Assembly (NCBI GenBank): GCA_009193035.1
Contig: SWDT01000096.1
Coordinates: 124,001-188,000, forward strand
Source of the DNA: Halicephalobus mephisto
Taxonomy: Eukaryota > Nematoda > Chromadorea > Rhabditida > Panagrolaimidae
Length of the DNA: 64,000 nucleotides
Direction: 5' to 3'
Part shown: positions 58,885-64,000 of the stretch, piece by piece
How the letters are laid out: every line of letters begins with the position of its first letter
Numbering within the stretch: the stretch's first letter is position 1
Program-made: the position numbers and the translations under genes
Notes under the pieces: model-generated
Databases searched by the model: none
What the model saw: only the letters and a program-made list of their open reading frames with translations
Told to the model about the DNA's origin: nothing

Positions 58885-59420
58885 CTATATAAAGGTGATT
58901 AAACTTTCCCGAATCCTTACAAAAAATATTAAACTGACTCTGATATATCAGATATGTTGAATATAATGTATCTGATACATTAGAGCAAATTTAATGTATC
59001 TATATATGATATATTCATCTTTTGCGTGTAACTGTATAAAGGTGATTAAACTTTCCAGAATCCTTACACAGAGAAAAGAATGAATTAAACTGATTCCGAT
59101 GTATCAGATATGTTGAATATAACATATCCAATACATCAGAACCGATTTAATGTATCTATATATGATATATTCATCTTTTGTGTGTAACTACATAAAAATG
59201 ATTAAACTTTCCAGAATTCTTACACACAAAAAATATATCAAACTGACTCTGATGTATCGGATATGTTGAATATAAAATATCTGATACATTAGAGCAGATT
59301 TAATGTATCTATACATTATATACCATGCACCAATATCCTACTTAATAGATGAATGCATTGTATATCCTGTGTCCGATACGTCAAAACTGTTTTTATGCAT
59401 CGATACATTGTATACCATAT
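58881..59420 (+). repeat. ~150-bp tandem repeat with GATACA palindromes
   Basis: GTAACTATATAAAGGTGATT recurs at 58881, 59028 and 59184. Each unit has TGATGTATCAGATATGTTG, ATCTGATACATTAGAGC and TTAATGTATCTATATATGAT. Fragments of this unit lie next to MITE copies 1 (13590-13680) and 3 (47370-47480). Confidence 0.8.
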
Positions 59421-59639
59421 ATCCTTTTTGTGTGATGAAGTCTTATCTCAGTTCCTAAAAGTAAACAAGTTTCAGATCTACGTACATCTATCAGAATTCC
59501 AACCAAAAGTTCATCAAAGATCTTCCAATTTTGCGATATCAAGAATATACTAAAAAAAACGAAAAAAACCAGTTTGAATTTTTACAAATATTTTTCATTA
59601 TGTTAATTCTTTGAAGAATTTCTTCATAAAAATAAAAAA

Positions 59640-59930
59640 TAAAATAAATCTTTTGACCCTTCAATTCTAAATTCGTTAAAATTGCCAATTTTGCCAGCGC
59701 GGAAACCCAGGATCACGAGCGGTATTATGTCCTAGTTCTGACAGAAGGACACACACGTATCTATATTCCCACAAATAAAACCAAATGTCCGTCGGCAACC
59801 CCGAGTTTTCTCTTCCGGTGGCTGTCGCACGCGTCCATATTGCCATCGGCAGCAAACCATCCATTGCATTAGCTTTCCTTCGGACAGCGTGAGTAAAAAG
59901 CTGTTTTGCCTCTTTTACTCACACTTCTTC
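59640..59930. other. CG-rich island, possible promoter or first exon
   Basis: Distinctly less AT-rich than the flanks. It contains GCCAGCGCGG, two GGCAAC/GCCATCGGC-type segments in opposite orientation, and GGACAGC|GTGAGTAAAA, a good donor. A 62-residue minus frame crosses it but has no supporting features. It could be the 5' end of a gene lying beyond the window. Confidence 0.3.
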
Positions 59931-60049
59931 GTTTTCAATTTTTATTTTTCTTAAAGGTCATTTTTTCGTCAATTTGAAAAGTTCCAGTATAGACAAAAAG
60001 TTTAAATTGTTTTTTGTTTAAAATTAATGAATTTAATTTAAAAATATTT

Positions 60050-61440
60050 AAACAGTATCCATTTGAGAAATTTATAGGAGCTGTAAAAGTTACTATCCAG
60101 AAACAATTTCAATAAAATTTGAAATAGTGACTGGTTTTGGACACTATCCTTGAATCTTATCGGAGCTTTCAAAGTCACTATTCAAAAAACAGCTTCAATA
60201 AAATTTTAGATAGTGACTGATTTTGGACACTATCCTTGAATCTTATTGGAGTTGTAAAAGTCACTATCCAAGAATATCCTCAATAAACCTTTGGATAGTG
60301 ACTGAAAATAAACACTATCCTTAAATATTATTGGAGCTGTAAAAGTCACTATCCAAAAAACAGCTCCAATAAAATTTTAGATTGTGACTAAAACTAGACA
60401 CTATCCTTGAATCTTATTGGAGCTGTAAAAGTCACTATCCAGAAAACAACCTCAATAAAAATAGTGTCCATTTTTTTAAATTAGAGTTTTAAGTCACTAT
60501 TAATTTTCCTGGAAATTGATTCAGCTTCCTACTTCAGGCTCTATTCAAACAACAGTCTCAGTTAAGGATTAAATAGTGGATGAAAATAAACACTATTCAT
60601 TACTATTATAGTCGTCGAAGTCACTATCCAAAATAGTTTTAATAAAAATAATATTTGTTTTTTCAAATTAAATTCAAAGTTTTCTATTCGCTTTTTTTAA
60701 AATAATGCCTTATATTTTTTTTTCAATTACTATTCAAGAGACACTTCTAATAAGAAAAATAGACAGTATCCACTTTCAACTCGAGTTAAAATTTCCCAGT
60801 CATTATCCACTTTCCTCTTCCAGATAACGTCTTGAATTCTTTTCTCAGTCACTATTTTGATAACAGCTTCTGTAAGGAAGTGAATAATGTCTAAAATTAG
60901 TCACTATTCTTTGGTTTCTCAATTTCAAGAACACTATCCAAATGACAGGTGCAACATTGGATAGTGACTATTCTTCCTTCAGTCACTATTTTGATAACAG
61001 CTTCTGTAAGGAAGTGAATAATGTTTAAAATTAGTCACTATTCTTTGGTTTCTCAATCCCAAGAACACTATCCAAATGACAGGTGCAACATTGGATAGTG
61101 ACTATTCCGCCTTCAGTCACTATTTTGATAACAGCTTCTGTAAGGAAGTGAATAGTGTCTAAAATTAGTCACTATTCTTTGGTTTCATGGATCTGCCAGG
61201 AATAATTTCTAAATGACAAATCTAATATTAGATAGTGACTGAAGAAGGGCAATCAGTCACTATCCAAATGACAGCTTCTATAAGGAAGTGAATAATGTCT
61301 AAAATTAGTCACTATTCTTTGGTTTCTCAATCCCAAGAACACTATCCAAATGACAGGTGCAACATTGGATAGTGACTATTCTCCCTTCAGTCACTATCCA
61401 AATGACAATTTTAACAAAGATTAAAGAATTATTATCTTGA
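60050..61440 (+). repeat. GATAGTGAC repeat cluster 5, largest
   Basis: First part (60050-60680): ~60-bp alternating units of GTCACTATCC, ACAGCTCCAATAAA, GATAGTGACTG and TTGGACACTATCCTTG. Second part (60846-61400): about four ~134-bp units with CAGTCACTATTTTGATAACAG, AAAATTAGTCACTATTC and AACATTGGATAGTGACTATT. At 60328-60373 ATTATTGGAGCTGT and ACAGCTCCAATAA form a 13-bp stem with GTCACTATCC in the loop. Confidence 0.92.
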
Positions 61441-61506
61441 TTAATATTCAGTTTATTTATTGAAATTTGCTTTTGATAATGATTCCTTCTCATCTTAGTG
61501 CTGAAT

Positions 61507-62685
61507 TTAGAATCCCAAGCAAATATTAAAAACATCCATCAAAAACTCTTTCCGGTTTTTTACCCGAGGGATTAATTTATTGTTTGAATAGAGTACTTTG
61601 ACTGTTTTCGGGTCACCAATAGTCTTTCGGATATTCTCAACTTGGAGATTTCCTGAGGGAATTGTTTCTGCTTTTGTTTTGAAGTAGAGGATTTCTTTTC
61701 ATTGTTATCCATAAAAATATCAATTTTTAGTGTTAGAAAAAAAAATTTTAGTTTTTATTGTTAGAAAAAAAATTCGGTTTTTATTGTTAGAAAAAAAATT
61801 TCGTTTTTATTGTTATAAGTAAATTTGGTTTTTATTGTTAGAAAAAAAATTTTGTTTTTATTGTTATAAATAAATTTGGTTTTTAATATTAGAAAAAAAA
61901 TTTTGTTTTTAATGTTAGAAAAAAAATTTTATTTTTATTGTTAGAAAAAAAAGTCGATTTTTATTGTTATAAATAAATTCGGTTTTTCGAAGTACTAAAT
62001 GTTGTTCGGACCGTCAAAGTTGTTGTTCAAAATTGTTCCAATAAGTGCTTTGGATGGTGTCCAAAATTAGTCGTTTTCTATTATTTTATTAAAGCGGGAA
62101 TCTGAATAGTGACTAGAAAACTGATTTTAATGAAAATAAACATTATCCAAACTTCTTACTGAAGCTACAATTGGAATAGTGACTTTGACAGTTAGAATAA
62201 AATTTGGATAGTGACTAAAGGAGAAAATTTAAGTCACTATCCAAAGTAGAAAAAATAATAATTATTAAAAATCAAATTTAAGTTAAAAATTAATCACTAT
62301 CCATTGTCCTCATTTGAACCGTTTTTGGATAGTGACTAAAGAAACAAATTTAAGTCACTATCCAAATTAGAAAAAATAATAATTATTTAAAATCAAATTT
62401 GAACTAAAAATTAATCACTATCCATTGTCCTCATTTGAACCGTTTTTGGATAGTGACTTTGACAGCTCCAATAAGAGTAAAAAATAGTGACTAATAAATT
62501 AAACTTTCGATTTCTAAAATCCACAACTTTAATTCTAGAAATTACCTCCATGTGATGACTACTCTGTATTTTTTATTTTTTTTCATTAATTTGAATATCG
62601 ATTGACAGCGACGAAATTCTTTGATTGTTTTCGGTTTACTCCATAATTCCAATTCCCAAACGGTCATTGGCCTTGAGAATGTCAT
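61507..62685 (-). CDS. Possible small gene, incomplete model
   Basis: Two exon-like frames. Exon A 62685-62546: preceded by CGGTTTTCAG, starts MTFSRPMTVWELELW, Lys/Arg-rich, donor AG|GTAATTTC. Exon B 61694-61507: starts after AAAAG, reads EILYFKTKAETIP and later GDPKTVKVLYSNNKLIP, ends at TAA. The phases do not join directly (A ends in phase 2, B needs phase 1), so an intermediate exon is missing or one boundary is wrong. The interval holds a GATAGTGAC cluster and a ~31-bp array. No family recognised. Confidence 0.3.
61720..61990 (+). repeat. ~31-bp tandem repeat
   Basis: About nine copies of GTTTTTATTGTTAGAAAAAAA and variants, with GTTATAAATAAATT in alternate units. Confidence 0.9.
62040..62505 (+). 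repeat. GATAGTGAC repeat cluster 6
   Basis: Includes two near-identical ~124-bp units (AATCACTATCCATTGTCC, CCGTTTTTGGATAGTGACT, AAGTCACTATCC). Confidence 0.88.
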
Positions 62686-62749
62686 TTTCGACAAAACTGA
62701 AAACCGAATTTTTCCGAATTTGTGACTAATTTTGTAAAAATATTTCAAA

Positions 62750-63130
62750 TATAAAATTGATTTTTTTCGTTTTTGGAAAATTATGTTAAATTTTCAGATT
62801 TTGGAAGGATTTTGGTGTTTATGAAATTTCCCTAATATGGACTGATTATATTAGGGCAGACTCCCGGCTGAGTCCTCGTGAAACCGAGCCTGGATTAGTT
62901 TTGCTTTCGAAGCTTCCCAAAAGGCCTCTGGCATTGACTAGCTGGAACTGGATTCAGAAAATGTAAAATTATGGTGAGTTCTTGGGGAGTTTGAATTTAT
63001 TAAAAATGTAGAATTCTTAGTCACGCGATGATTTCCTCCATTGGAAACAGCGAGTGAATAATTCTCCATCTAATGGTGGCTTATGATTAAAAAATTATTG
63101 AAAAAACTTGTATTCGAAGATAAAATTAAG
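62750..63130. other. Intergenic with a less AT-rich patch
   Basis: Bases 62855-62960 (GACTCCCGGCTGAGTCC, CCGAGCCTGG, GGCCTCTGGC) stand out from AT-rich flanks; there is no ORF, tRNA or known RNA that I recognise. Confidence 0.3.
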
Positions 63131-63560
63131 CATTATTCGTGATAAAATTGGTATTTTATCAATTAATAGTTTTTTAAGTTTTGATTTTTAAAGATCTATG
63201 TCGAGTAGCGGTCCTAACACGAATAATGTTTTACTTATTCTTTGATTACAAATTTAGTTACTATTTTTAAAACATTATTGGTGGTAAAATTGGTATTTTA
63301 TCAATTAATTATTTTTTTAATTTTCACTTTTTTGAAGATCTATTTCGAGTAGTGGTCCTAACAAGAATAATGTTTAATTCGGTCTTCGATTATAAATCTA
63401 ATTAGTAGTTTTGAAGCATTATTCGTGACAAAACGGATATTTTATCAATTAATTATTTTTTTAATTTTCACTTTTTTGAAGATCTATTTCAAGTAGCGGT
63501 CCTAACACGAATGATACTTCATCTAGGTTTTAACTACAACTATAGTTACTAGTCTTTTAG
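63130..63560 (+). repeat. 144-bp tandem repeat, three copies
   Basis: GATCTATTTCGAGTAG then GGTCCTAACACGAATAATG at 63193, 63337 and 63481, exactly 144 bp apart. Confidence 0.9.
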
Positions 63561-64000
63561 AAAATAAACTCCAATTTACTCCAACCGGGATCATGTAAAT
63601 GTTGTTCCCACCCAGGATTATGAAAAATTTCCTTTTTAAAAACTACCTAGTTCTGAGCGAAATCTGTTTTTACGAAATTCCGGACATCGACCAAATATCA
63701 TTCGTTCTTTAATAACGAATCCATGGTCGTTGGAGATTAAGGGTCTAATTAGGGCAATTTGAGGTGAACTGTACTGTAATGACTATTTGCTTCAGTTTCT
63801 CCTTCGACTAAGGTCAAAGCAAATTGAATTTAAATTGCCCCTGGGCTAGTTTCTTAATTCACAGTTTACTGCTTTTCAATAAAGTAAAAATTATTAGGAA
63901 ATTTCGAAATCCAAATAAAATTGTTTTTTTCATTTTTGGATTATATCCACTCAGTTTCTAAATTGCGGAATTATTTTTAATTTTTAATTAATCTCTTCGT
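63561..64000. other. Right end of window
   Basis: No gene. Nested inverted segments AGGGCAATTT/AAATTGCCCCT and ATTTGCTT/AAGCAAAT (63751-63842) could fold into a stem-loop. Confidence 0.35.

Noticed and set aside
59676..59864. 62-residue minus-strand frame in the CG-rich island
   Set aside because: No motif, no splice sites, no homologue that I recognise; the island is better read as promoter-like.

Overview
The window is AT-rich animal nuclear DNA, almost certainly from a nematode. Introns are mostly 40-50 bp with GT...TTTTCAG borders. Several start codons sit just downstream of an unpaired TTTCAG/TTTTAG acceptor, as in trans-spliced genes. The HDAC carries [10 protein letters not shown], which I recall from nematode HDA-1, where other animals usually have WAGGLHH. 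No rRNA, CRISPR array or bacterial sequence was seen.

Layout. 0.5-10.1 kb, plus strand: a ubiquitin-specific protease, a Smoothened-type seven-pass receptor of about 1,100 residues, and the 24-kDa subunit of complex I. 11.4-15.0 kb: a 49-residue small gene and a C2H2 zinc-finger gene. 15.0-22.3 kb: gene-poor, very AT-rich DNA with decaying tandem arrays. 22.3-23.8 kb: an acidic protein of unknown role. 24-26.5 kb: MITE hairpins and a tRNA-like element. 26.7-35.8 kb, minus: Mediator subunit 12. 36.0-37.6 kb, plus: phosphorylase kinase gamma. 38.0-41.2 kb, minus: AP-1/2 beta adaptin. 41.3-45.0 kb, plus: a TRMT10C/MRPP1-like methyltransferase followed at 145 bp by HDAC1/2. 46.2-47.0 kb: a secreted Cys/Gly-rich protein. 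47.5-54.4 kb: a decayed Polinton/Maverick with a 6-bp target duplication, holding a Tc1-like transposon and an intron-bearing retropepsin-like gene. 55.4-57.8 kb: an anillin. 58.25-58.7 kb: an actin pseudogene. 58.7-64 kb: repeats and a possible small minus-strand gene.

Gene relations. Divergent pairs (MED12/PHKG, beta adaptin/TRMT10C) share intergenic regions of 227 and 161 bp. USP-Smo-NDUFV2 and TRMT10C-HDAC look like operons: only the last member of each has a close AATAAA.

Most striking: (1) a complete Smoothened-like gene in a nematode, when C. elegans has none, with a long tail I cannot assign; (2) a repeat family built on GATAGTGAC/GTCACTATC that can fold into hairpins, in six clusters; (3) the nested mobile-element locus with a spliced aspartic protease gene. 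Exon joins were made by eye and need transcript support.
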